64,000 bases of DNA from NCBI RefSeq assembly GCF_043555835.1, contig NZ_JBIGHV010000011.1, forward strand, positions 184,148 to 248,147, read 5' to 3'. Position 1 is the first letter of the stretch; every line of letters starts with the position of its first letter. The notes beneath the pieces are model-generated. The model did no database searches and had not been told where the DNA came from. It saw only the letters and a list, made by a program, of their open reading frames with translations. Made by a program: the position numbers and the translations under genes. The stretch is from Pelomonas parva. GTDB taxonomy: Bacteria > Pseudomonadota > Gammaproteobacteria > Burkholderiales > Burkholderiaceae_C. Below, piece by piece: positions 30,400 to 38,379 of the stretch.

Positions 30400-32757
30400 A
30401 TGTCCTTTCCTTTCAGTTCGGGAGCGAAGCGTCGCCCCTTCCGCCTCGGCTTGCTGGCTCTGGCTGTCACGGGGTTGTTCCAGGCAGGCATGGCCTGGGC
30501 CGTCGACCCCTTCGTGCTGAAGGACATCCGCGTCGAAGGCCTGCAGCGTACCGACCCCGGCACCGTGTTCGCGTCGCTGCCCTTCCGCATCGGCGACATC
30601 TACAACGATGAAAAGGGCGCCGCCGCCCTGCGCGCGCTGTTCGCGACCGGCCTGTTCAAGGACGTGCGCATCAGCATCGCCGGCGACGCCGTCGTCGTCA
30701 TCATCGATGAGCGCCCCATCATCGCCAACGTCAACTTCGTCGGCCTGAAGGAGTTCGACACCGAGGCGCTGTCCAAGTCGCTGAAGGATGTCGGCATCGG
30801 CGAAGGCAAGCCCTTCGACAAGGCACTGGCCGACCGCGCCGAGCAGGAGCTGAAGCGGCAATACCTGACCCGCAGCCTGTACGGCGCCGAGGTCACGACG
30901 ACGATCACGCCCATCGAGCGCAACCGCGTCAACGTCAGCTTCAACGTGACCGAAGGCGATCCGGCCAAGATTGCCGAGATCCGCATCCTCGGCAGCAAGG
31001 TCTTCTCGGAAAGCACGCTGCTGGGCCTGCTGGAGCAGACGACCACCGGCTGGCTGACCTGGTACACCAAGACCGACCGCTACTCGCGCGCCAAGCTGAA
31101 TGCGGACCTTGAAACCATCCGCAGCCATTACCTGAACCGCGGCTACCTCGAGTTCGCCGTCACCTCCACGCAGGTGACGATCTCGCCGGACAAGCAGAGC
31201 ATCAGCGTCGCCGTCACGGTCAGCGAAGGCCAGCCCTACACCGTCACCGGCGTCAAGCTGGAGGGCGACTACCTGGGCCGCGAGGAGGACTTCAAGCACC
31301 TCGTCATGCTCAAGCCCGGCCAGGCCTACAACGGCGAGACGGTGCAGAACACGACGCGTGCCTTCAACGACTTGTTCGGCACCTACGGCTATGCCTTTGC
31401 CCGCGTCGACAGCCGGCCCGACATCGACCGCGCCACGGGCCAGGTCGTCGTCACCTTCATCGCCGAGCCGCAGCGCCGCGTCTATGTGCGCAAGGTCATC
31501 CTGTCCGGCAACTCGCGCACCCGCGACGAGGTCATCCGCCGCGAGTTCCGCCAGTTCGAGGCGGCCTGGTACGACGGCCAGAAGATCAAGGCCTCGCGCG
31601 ACCGTGTCGAGCGCCTGGGCTACTTCAAGGACAAGGAAGTCAACATCGACACCCAGGAGGTGCCCGGCGCCCAGGACCAGGTCGATGTCATCCTGACCGT
31701 GGTTGAGCGCCCCACCGGCGCCATCACGGTGGGTGCGGGCTATTCCAGCCAGACCAAGCTGTCCTTCACCGGTTCCATCCGCCAGGACAACGTCTTCGGC
31801 TCGGGCAACTACCTCGGCATCGACGTGGCCACCGCCCGCACCGGCCGCCAGTTCCAGATCAGCACGGTGGACCCGTACTTCACGGTCGACGGGGTGTCCC
31901 GCGCCCTCGACGTGTTCTACCGCACCACCAAGCCCATCAACACGCTGGGCGAGGAGTACGAGTACGTCACCAAGGGCGGCGCGATCCGCTTTGGCGTGCC
32001 GTTCTCGGAGGTCGACACCGTCTTCTTCGGCCTGGGTTACGAGCAGACCGACATCACGACCACGCGGGGCCTGCCCAATGAGTACGTGCGTTACGTCAGC
32101 CAATTCGGCCAGCGCAGCAATGCCATTCCGCTGACGGTGGGCTGGCAGCGCGACAGCCGCGACAGCGTCATCACGCCGATGAAGGGCCGCTACCAGCGCT
32201 TCAACCTCGAGGCCAGCCCGTTTGGCGACGCGCGCTTTGCGCGGCTGAACCTGCAGTACCAGGAGTACTTCGAGATCACGAACAAGATCACGCTGGGCAT
32301 CAACAGCGAACTCGGCTGGGGTGTGGGCCTGGGCGGCCGACCCTACCCGGTGTTCAAGAACTTCTACGGCGGCGGCCTGGGTTCGGTGCGCGTGTTCGAG
32401 GCCGGCTCGCTGGGCCCGGTCGACAACACCGGCTCCTACAGCGGTGGCAACCGCCGCTTCAACCTGAACGCCGAGCTGTACCTGCCGGTGCCGGGCAGCG
32501 GCAATGACAAGAGCTTCCGCATCTTCTTGTTCGGTGATGCCGGCGGCGTTTGGGGACCGAATGCCAAGCTCAACTGGAAGACGTTGAGCGAAGACGCCGC
32601 GAATGACGGCAGAGACATGCTGCGCGCCTCGGGCGGCATAGGCCTGAGCTGGATCTCGCCGATGGGGCCGCTTCGCCTTAGCTATGGCAAGCCGATCCGC
32701 AAATCGGGCAAGGATAGAATCGAGAAATTCCAATTCCAGATCGGGACTGCATTCTGA
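30400..32757 (+). CDS. bamA: Outer membrane protein assembly factor BamA
   Basis: Core Omp85 protein that inserts beta-barrels into the outer membrane. The 785 residues have a signal peptide (cleavage expected after Ala34 in GMAWA), five POTRA domains (about 37-360; first strand FVLKDIRVEGLQRTDPGTVF) and a C-terminal 16-strand barrel with the lid-lock type segment VGLGGRPYPVFKNFYGGG. It ends with a terminal Phe (FQIGTAF), as outer-membrane proteins do. The skp ATG overlaps its stop. Confidence 0.98.
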   Translation: MSFPFSSGAKRRPFRLGLLALAVTGLFQAGMAWAVDPFVLKDIRVEGLQRTDPGTVFASLPFRIGDIYNDEKGAAALRALFATGLFKDVRISIAGDAVVVIIDERPIIANVNFVGLKEFDTEALSKSLKDVGIGEGKPFDKALADRAEQELKRQYLTRSLYGAEVTTTITPIERNRVNVSFNVTEGDPAKIAEIRILGSKVFSESTLLGLLEQTTTGWLTWYTKTDRYSRAKLNADLETIRSHYLNRGYLEFAVTSTQVTISPDKQSISVAVTVSEGQPYTVTGVKLEGDYLGREEDFKHLVMLKPGQAYNGETVQNTTRAFNDLFGTYGYAFARVDSRPDIDRATGQVVVTFIAEPQRRVYVRKVILSGNSRTRDEVIRREFRQFEAAWYDGQKIKASRDRVERLGYFKDKEVNIDTQEVPGAQDQVDVILTVVERPTGAITVGAGYSSQTKLSFTGSIRQDNVFGSGNYLGIDVATARTGRQFQISTVDPYFTVDGVSRALDVFYRTTKPINTLGEEYEYVTKGGAIRFGVPFSEVDTVFFGLGYEQTDITTTRGLPNEYVRYVSQFGQRSNAIPLTVGWQRDSRDSVITPMKGRYQRFNLEASPFGDARFARLNLQYQEYFEITNKITLGINSELGWGVGLGGRPYPVFKNFYGGGLGSVRVFEAGSLGPVDNTGSYSGGNRRFNLNAELYLPVPGSGNDKSFRIFLFGDAGGVWGPNAKLNWKTLSEDAANDGRDMLRASGGIGLSWISPMGPLRLSYGKPIRKSGKDRIEKFQFQIGTAF

Positions 32758-33266
32758 TGATGAGCAAGCTCTTGCAATCGGTGGCCCTGGCCGCTTCGAT
32801 GATGGTGGCCGCCTCGGCCGTGCAAGCCCAGGAGATGAAGATCGGCTTCGTCAACAGCGAGCGCGTGCTGCGCGAAGCCAACCTCGCCAAGGCTGCCCAG
32901 ATCAAGCTGGAAGCCGAGTTCGGCAAGCGCGAGAAGGACCTGCGCGATCTGGAAGCCAAGCTGCGCGGCGCTGCCGAAAAGCTGGAGAAGGACGCGCCTA
33001 CGCTGTCGGAGGCCGAGAAGGGTCGCCGCAACCGCGACGTCGTCGAACAGGAACGCGACCTGCAGCGCAAGCGCCGCGAATGGCAGGAAGACCTGACCCA
33101 GCGCAAGAACGAAGAGCTGTCGGCCGTGGTCGAGAAGGCCAACCGCGTCATCAAGCAGATCTTCGATGCCGAGAAGTACGACCTGATCCTTCAGGATGCC
33201 GTGCACTTCAGCCCGCGCGTGGACATCACGAAGAAGGTGATCGACGCGCTGAACGCGCAGAAGTAA
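32757..33266 (+). CDS. skp: Periplasmic chaperone Skp/OmpH
   Basis: Holdase that carries unfolded outer-membrane proteins to BamA. The 169 residues have a signal peptide ending VQA (Ala24), then MKIGFVNSERVLREA and long charged coiled-coil arms, as in the jellyfish-shaped trimer. Two adjacent ATGs (32757 and 32760) are possible; the first overlaps the bamA stop. The bamA-skp-lpxD-fabZ-lpxA-lpxB order is classical. Confidence 0.96.
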   Translation: MMSKLLQSVALAASMMVAASAVQAQEMKIGFVNSERVLREANLAKAAQIKLEAEFGKREKDLRDLEAKLRGAAEKLEKDAPTLSEAEKGRRNRDVVEQERDLQRKRREWQEDLTQRKNEELSAVVEKANRVIKQIFDAEKYDLILQDAVHFSPRVDITKKVIDALNAQK

Positions 33267-33278
33267 TTCGAGTCTGCA

Positions 33279-34310
33279 ATGAGCCCGACGCTCCCCGTCG
33301 CGCTCTCCGACCTGATCGCCGCCTTGGGCGGCGATTTGCTTGGTGGGCCCGAACTTCGCATCGCCCGTATCGCGCCGCTGGACGAGGCTGACGAGCAGAG
33401 CATTAGCTTCCTCGCCAACCCGCGCTATCAGGCGCAGTTGGGCACGACGCGCGCGGCCTGCGTCATCGTCGCGCCGGCTCTCGCGGAGGCTGCTGCCGCC
33501 CGTGGCGCGGCCATCGTCACGCCCGACCCCTACCTCTACTTCGCGCGGCTGACGCAGTGGTGGGCGGCGCGCACGCGCCCCGCGCGCCAGGCCGGCGTGC
33601 ATGCCAGCGCCGTCGTGTCTCCCGACGCGCGCTTGGGGCAGGGCGTTGAAGTCGGCCCGCTGGCCGTCATCGAGGCGGGTGCCGTCATCGGTGATCACGC
33701 CCGCATCGGCGCGCACTGCGTCGTCGAGCGCGAGGCGGTCGTGGGCGAGCACACCCGCCTCGCGCCGCGCGTCGTGCTCGGTTACGGCTGCCGCATCGGC
33801 GCGCGCGGCCTCGTGCACAGCGGCGTGGTCATCGGCGCCGACGGCTTCGGCTTTGCGCCGTCACGCGATGGCTACGTGAAGATCGAGCAACTGGGCAACG
33901 TGTCCATCGGCAATGACGTCGAGATCGGCGCCAACACCTGCATCGACCGAGGCGCGCTGAGCGACACGGTCATCGAGGACGGCGTCAAGCTCGACAACCT
34001 GATCCAGATTGCCCATAACGTCCACATCGGCCGCAACACCGCCATGGCCGGTTGTGGGGCCATCGCGGGCTCGACGACGGTCGGCGCGAACTGCACCATC
34101 GGCGGAGCGGCCAACATCATCGGCCACCTGAACATCGTGGACGGTGTGCACATCACCGCCTGCACGTTGGTGACGCGCAGCATCACTGAGCCCGGCGCCT
34201 ACAGTGGTGCCTACCCCTTCGAAGAAAACTCGAGCTGGCAGAAGAACGCGGCGACGCTGCGCCAGCTCCACACCCTGAGAGAGCGTGTGCGCGCGCTGGA
34301 AAAGAAATGA
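33279..34310 (+). CDS. lpxD: UDP-3-O-(3-hydroxyacyl)glucosamine N-acyltransferase
   Basis: Third enzyme of lipid A synthesis; adds the N-linked hydroxyacyl chain. The 343 residues have an N-terminal uridine-binding domain (about 1-100), then a left-handed beta-helix of hexapeptide repeats, with the catalytic His in LIQIAHNVHIG (His246) and a C-terminal helix. It overlaps the fabZ ATG. Its length is normal for the family. Confidence 0.97.
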   Translation: MSPTLPVALSDLIAALGGDLLGGPELRIARIAPLDEADEQSISFLANPRYQAQLGTTRAACVIVAPALAEAAAARGAAIVTPDPYLYFARLTQWWAARTRPARQAGVHASAVVSPDARLGQGVEVGPLAVIEAGAVIGDHARIGAHCVVEREAVVGEHTRLAPRVVLGYGCRIGARGLVHSGVVIGADGFGFAPSRDGYVKIEQLGNVSIGNDVEIGANTCIDRGALSDTVIEDGVKLDNLIQIAHNVHIGRNTAMAGCGAIAGSTTVGANCTIGGAANIIGHLNIVDGVHITACTLVTRSITEPGAYSGAYPFEENSSWQKNAATLRQLHTLRERVRALEKK

Positions 34311-34777
34311 CGACCGAGATGACGACCCCGATGACGATGGACATCCACGAGATCCTCAAGCGCCTGCCGCACCGCTACCCCATCTTGCTGGTGGACCGCG
34401 TTGTCGAGCTGATCAAGGGCGAGCGCATCCGCGCGCTCAAGAACGTGTCGATCAACGAGCCCTTCTTCCTCGGCCACTTCCCGCACCGCCCGGTCATGCC
34501 CGGCGTGTTGGTGCTCGAAGCCATGGCCCAGGCCGCGACGCTGCTGTCGCTGGCCAGCATGGACATGGTGCTGGACGACAAGTCGGTCGTCTATTTCGCC
34601 GGCATCGACAACGCCCGCTTCAAGCGCCCGATCGAGCCGGGCGACCAGCTCATCCTCGACGTCACGCTGGACCGCGCCAAGGCGGGCGTCTACAAGTTCA
34701 CCGGCCGCGCACTGGTGGGTGACCAGCTCGCCGCCGAGGCCCAGTTGATGTGCACGATGCGCCGGATTGAAGCTTGA
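34307..34777 (+). CDS. fabZ: 3-hydroxyacyl-ACP dehydratase FabZ
   Basis: Hot-dog-fold dehydratase of fatty-acid elongation, competing with LpxA for 3-hydroxyacyl-ACP. The 156 residues show LPHRYPILLVDRV and the catalytic pair His57 (LGHFPHRPVMPGV) and Glu71 (LVLEAMAQ). The ATG at 34307 overlaps the lpxD stop; ATG 34337 (MDIHEILKRLPHR) would give the more usual short N-terminus and is a real alternative. Confidence 0.96.
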   Translation: MTTEMTTPMTMDIHEILKRLPHRYPILLVDRVVELIKGERIRALKNVSINEPFFLGHFPHRPVMPGVLVLEAMAQAATLLSLASMDMVLDDKSVVYFAGIDNARFKRPIEPGDQLILDVTLDRAKAGVYKFTGRALVGDQLAAEAQLMCTMRRIEA

Positions 34778-34787
34778 GCCCGAGCGC

Positions 34788-35576
34788 ATGAGCATCCACC
34801 CGACCGCCATCGTCGACCCCGCCGCCGAGCTGGACTCGTCGGTCGAGGTTGGCGCCTACTCGCTGATCGGCCCTCACGTGAAGATCGGCGCCGGCACCAA
34901 GGTCGGCCCGCATGTCGTCATCGAAGGTCACACGACCATCGGCCGCGACAACACCTTCTTCCAGTTCAGCTCCATCGGTGCAGCCAACCAGGACAAGAAG
35001 TACGCCGGCGAGCCGACGACGCTGGTCATTGGCGACCGCAACACCATCCGCGAGTTCTGCACGCTGAACATCGGCACGGTGCAGGACCGTGGCGAGACGA
35101 CGGTGGGCCATGACAACTGGATCATGGCGTATTGCCATCTGGCGCACGACGTGGTCATCGGCAACGAATGCGTGCTGGCCAACAACGCCACGCTGGCCGG
35201 CCATGTGCGGGTGGGCGACCACGTCACCATCGGCGGGCTGACCGGCATCCTGCAGCGCATGCGCATTGGCGACCACGCGATGATCGGCTTCCAGGCCCAT
35301 GTGGCCCAGGATGTGCCGCCCTTCATGACGGTGGACGGCAATCCGCTGGCGGCGCGCGCGGTCAATGTCGTGGGCCTGAAGCGCCGGGACTTCAGCGCGG
35401 AGCGCATCGGCGTCATCCGCCAGATCTACAAGCTGCTCTACCGCAGCGGCCACACGCTGGACGAGGCCAAGGCGGCCATCGCGGCGCTGAAGGGCACGGA
35501 AGGTGGTGTCGCCGACGGCGACATCGCCAACATGCTGGACTTCCTCGCCGCCTCCACGCGCGGCATCGTCCGCTGA
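34788..35576 (+). CDS. lpxA: UDP-N-acetylglucosamine O-acyltransferase
   Basis: First enzyme of lipid A synthesis. The 262-residue length matches the family exactly. It consists of hexapeptide beta-helix repeats beginning IHPTAIVDPAAEL, with the catalytic His in CHLAHDVVIG (His120), and a C-terminal helical domain. The start ATG at 34788 lies 10 bases after the fabZ stop. It works with lpxD and lpxB in the same cluster. Confidence 0.97.
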   Translation: MSIHPTAIVDPAAELDSSVEVGAYSLIGPHVKIGAGTKVGPHVVIEGHTTIGRDNTFFQFSSIGAANQDKKYAGEPTTLVIGDRNTIREFCTLNIGTVQDRGETTVGHDNWIMAYCHLAHDVVIGNECVLANNATLAGHVRVGDHVTIGGLTGILQRMRIGDHAMIGFQAHVAQDVPPFMTVDGNPLAARAVNVVGLKRRDFSAERIGVIRQIYKLLYRSGHTLDEAKAAIAALKGTEGGVADGDIANMLDFLAASTRGIVR

Positions 35577-35581
35577 GCTTG

Positions 35582-36703
35582 ATGACCGCGCCCCGCCTCG
35601 GCATGGTGGCCGGCGAGGCCAGCGGCGATCTGCTGGCCGGCCTGCTGCTGCAGGGCTTGCGTGCGCGCTGGCCCGGGCTGACGTCCCAAGGCATCGGCGG
35701 GCCGAAGATGATGGCCCAGGGCTTCGAGACCTGGTGGCCCCACAGCAAGCTGTCGATCTTTGGCTACGTCGACGCGCTGCTGAACATCCGCGAGCTGCTG
35801 TCCATCCGCAAGCAGCTCGGCACGCGCCTCATCTCGGACCGGCCCGACGTCTTCATCGGCGTCGACGCGCCCGACTTCAACTTCGGCCTGGAGACGCGGC
35901 TGCGCGAGGCGGGCATCAAGACGGTCCACTTCGTCTGCCCGTCGATCTGGGCCTGGCGGCCCGAGCGCGTCGAGAAGATCAAGGCGGCGGCCGACCATGT
36001 GCTGTGCCTGTTCCCGTTCGAACCCGAGATCCTGCACAAGGCCGGCATCGGCGCGACCTATGTGGGGCATCCGCTGGCCGATGCCATCCCGATGGAGCCG
36101 CCGCGTGAGGCGTCGCGTGAGGCCTTGAAGCTGTCTGAAGCGGACACCGTCATCGCGCTGCTGCCCGGCAGCCGCAAGAGCGAGATCAACTACATCGCGC
36201 CGGCGCTGATCGGCGCAGCAAAGCTGCTGGCCCGGCCGGGTCGGCGCTTCGTCATGCCTGTCGTGCCGGGCTTGCGTGGCCTTATTGAGCCGATGCTGCA
36301 GGGTGCGGATATCCAGCTCATCGACGGCCAAAGCCACGCTGCACTTGCAGCCTGCGACCTGACGCTCGTCGCCAGTGGGACCGCCACGCTTGAGGCGGCT
36401 CTGTTCAAGCGCCCCATGGTCATCGCCTACCGCATGAACGCGCTGAACTGGTGGCGCATGAAGGGCCGGGGCTTGCTGCCCTGGGTGGGCCTGCCCAACA
36501 TCCTTGCGCGCGAGTTCCTGGTGCCCGAGCTGATCCAGCACGCCTGCACGCCCGAGAACCTGGCGCGCGAGGCCGAGGCCTTGCTGGCCGACGCCGCCCG
36601 CCGTGCCGCGCTGCACCAGCGCTTTGTCCAACTCCACGAGCTGCTGCGGCAAGACACCGCGCGGCGTGCCAGTGATGCCATTGCGACGCTCATCCAAGCC
36701 TGA
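35582..36703 (+). CDS. lpxB: Lipid-A-disaccharide synthase
   Basis: GT19 glycosyltransferase that joins UDP-diacylglucosamine and lipid X. The 373 residues start MTAPRLGMVAGEASGDLL, with the GIGGPKM loop, FVCPSIWAWRP and the nucleotide-binding LLPGSRKSEI segment. ATG 35582 lies 5 bases after lpxA. Its end overlaps rnhB by 29 bases. Confidence 0.96.
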   Translation: MTAPRLGMVAGEASGDLLAGLLLQGLRARWPGLTSQGIGGPKMMAQGFETWWPHSKLSIFGYVDALLNIRELLSIRKQLGTRLISDRPDVFIGVDAPDFNFGLETRLREAGIKTVHFVCPSIWAWRPERVEKIKAAADHVLCLFPFEPEILHKAGIGATYVGHPLADAIPMEPPREASREALKLSEADTVIALLPGSRKSEINYIAPALIGAAKLLARPGRRFVMPVVPGLRGLIEPMLQGADIQLIDGQSHAALAACDLTLVASGTATLEAALFKRPMVIAYRMNALNWWRMKGRGLLPWVGLPNILAREFLVPELIQHACTPENLAREAEALLADAARRAALHQRFVQLHELLRQDTARRASDAIATLIQA

Positions 36704-37298
36704 ACAAGTCAGTCTGGACTGGAACCCCGCCATCGGCCTCATCGCCGGCGTGGACGAGGCAGGCCGGGGCCCGCTGGCCGGGCCGGTGTTCGCGGCCGCC
36801 GTCATCCTGGACGACCTGCAGCCCATCAAGGGCCTGGCCGATTCCAAGGCGTTGACGGCGGCCAAGCGCGCGCGGCTTTACGACGAGATCCGCGCCAAGG
36901 CGCTGTGCTGCTGTATCGCGCAGGCCTCGACCGAGGAGATCGACCGCATCAACATCCTGCAGGCGACCCTGCTGGCCATGCAGCGGGCGGTGGCGGGGCT
37001 GCGGCTGAAGCCGGCCCTGGTGCGCATCGACGGCAACCGCCTGCCGGTGCTGCCCATGGCGGCCGAGGCCATCGTCAAGGGCGATGCCACCGTGCAGGCC
37101 ATCTCGGCGGCCAGCATCCTCGCCAAGGTGGCGCGTGACCTTTTCTGCGAGCAGATGCACGAGAGCCATCCGCAGTACGGCTTTGCCACGCACAAGGGCT
37201 ATGGCACGCGCGAGCACCTGGCGGCGTTGAAAGCGCATGGCGCCAGCCCCTGGCACCGCCGCAGTTTTGCGCCGGTGCGTGAGGTGTGCGCCGAATGA
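36675..37298 (+). CDS. rnhB: Ribonuclease HII
   Basis: Removes misincorporated ribonucleotides and RNA from RNA/DNA hybrids. The 207 residues carry the metal-binding DEAGRGPLAGPV motif (Asp27, Glu28), DSKALTAAKR, and RIDGNRLPVLP with a further acidic ligand. ATG 36675 (MPLRRSS) gives a 29-base overlap with lpxB; no later ATG precedes the active site. It overlaps the following methyltransferase by ATGA. Confidence 0.95.
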   Translation: MPLRRSSKPEQVSLDWNPAIGLIAGVDEAGRGPLAGPVFAAAVILDDLQPIKGLADSKALTAAKRARLYDEIRAKALCCCIAQASTEEIDRINILQATLLAMQRAVAGLRLKPALVRIDGNRLPVLPMAAEAIVKGDATVQAISAASILAKVARDLFCEQMHESHPQYGFATHKGYGTREHLAALKAHGASPWHRRSFAPVREVCAE

Positions 37299-38065
37299 AG
37301 CTGGACCACATCACGTCGCGCGACAACCCGGCGCTGGTCCGCCTGCGCAAGCTGACGGCGGATGCAGGCGGCTACCGCAAGACCGGCAGCGTCTGGATCG
37401 AAGGCGACCACCTGCTGCGCGCGGCGCTGCTGCGCGGCTGGGTGCCGGCGCTCGTCGTGCTGACCGAAGGCGCGATGCAGGACCATGCGCTGGCGGCACT
37501 GGCCGAATCGGCGCCGCGCGCCCTTGTCGTGCCGACGGCGCTGTTCAAGGGCCTGAGCGGCCTGGAGTCGCCCGCGCAGATCGGCGCGGAGCTGACGCTG
37601 CCCGTGGCGCCGGCCATCGACGCCAACGCCGCCAGCGTCGTGCTGGACCGCCTGCAGGACGCCGGCAACGTCGGCGCCATCCTGCGCAGCGCGGCGGCCT
37701 TCGGCGTGCGGCAGGTGCTGGCACTCAAGGGCACGGCGGCGCTGTGGTCGCCCAAGGTGTTGCGGGCGGGGCAGGGTGCCCACTTCGGGCTGCGCCTCGT
37801 CGAAGGCCTTGCGGCAGACGACCTCGCCGCGCTGGCCGTGCCACTGGTCGCGACCAGCTCGCACACCGAGCATGTGCTGCACCGCGTCGCGCTACCCCAG
37901 CCTTGCGCCTGGGTCATGGGCCACGAGGGTCAGGGCGTGTCCCCCGCGCTGATGGCCCGCTGCGCGCTGACCGTGGGCATCCCGCAGCCGGGCGGCGAGG
38001 AGTCGCTGAACGTGGCCGCCGCTGCGGCGATCTGCCTGTACGAAAGCGAACGCCAGCGCGGTTGA
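37295..38065 (+). CDS. TrmH/SpoU-family RNA methyltransferase
   Basis: SPOUT-fold 2'-O-ribose methyltransferase of 256 residues. An N-terminal substrate-binding domain (SRDNPALVRLRKL, GDHLLRAAL) is followed by the SAM-binding knot with DRLQDAGNVGAILRSAAAFG, MGHEGQGVSPAL and IPQPGGEESLNVAAAAAI. The rRNA or tRNA target cannot be told from sequence. ATG 37295 overlaps the rnhB stop. It closes the long envelope/translation block. Confidence 0.88.
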   Translation: MKLDHITSRDNPALVRLRKLTADAGGYRKTGSVWIEGDHLLRAALLRGWVPALVVLTEGAMQDHALAALAESAPRALVVPTALFKGLSGLESPAQIGAELTLPVAPAIDANAASVVLDRLQDAGNVGAILRSAAAFGVRQVLALKGTAALWSPKVLRAGQGAHFGLRLVEGLAADDLAALAVPLVATSSHTEHVLHRVALPQPCAWVMGHEGQGVSPALMARCALTVGIPQPGGEESLNVAAAAAICLYESERQRG

Positions 38066-38096
38066 CCGACTGGACTTGCAGCATGCGTTGCGGCGC

Positions 38097-38125
38097 TTGC
38101 AATCGAGAATGATTCTCATTACAGT
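38097..38125 (+). promoter_or_regulatory. Iron-regulated hemP promoter with embedded Fur box
   Basis: TTGCAA at 38097-38102 and TACAGT at 38120-38125 with a 17-base spacer form a sigma-70-type promoter. A Fur box, GAGAATGATTCTCATTACA (38105-38123, 14 of 19 matches to the consensus), fills the spacer and -10. Repression by Fur under iron sufficiency is expected. Confidence 0.8.
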
Positions 38126-38131
38126 GGCGGC

Positions 38132-38314
38132 ATGCTCGCTGACCACAACCCGCCCAAACCGCAGCCCGCCCCGCCGGCTGCAGTTGGGCCCCAAGCCCGC
38201 CGCATTGACAGCGCCACGCTGCTCGGCCCGCAGGGCGAGGTGCTCATCCAACACCAGCAGCAGGTCTACCGCCTGCGCGTCACGTCCCTGGGCAAGCTGA
38301 TCCTGACCAAGTAA
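38132..38314 (+). CDS. hemP: Hemin uptake protein HemP
   Basis: A 60-residue member of the HemP/HmuP family, usually the first gene of heme uptake operons and an activator of heme receptor expression in some alpha- and betaproteobacteria. The conserved C-terminal core is visible: SATLLGPQGEVLIQH then YRLRVTSLGKLILTK. The N-terminus is Pro-rich and variable. The start ATG lies only 6 bases after the predicted -10, so the mRNA may be almost leaderless. A TonB-dependent receptor follows after 65 bases. Confidence 0.93.
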   Translation: MLADHNPPKPQPAPPAAVGPQARRIDSATLLGPQGEVLIQHQQQVYRLRVTSLGKLILTK

Positions 38315-38379
38315 CGCCCCCCTGTCCCTACCCCGCGCCAGCCAGCCGCTGCCAGCCCGCGCCTCCCACCGGAGCCCCC

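Noticed and set aside
28945..32733. Open minus-strand frame of 1262 codons antisense to rseP and bamA
   Set aside because: It is a GC-bias shadow. Composition is Ala/Arg/Gly/Val-rich with no domain, and the plus strand encodes clear families.
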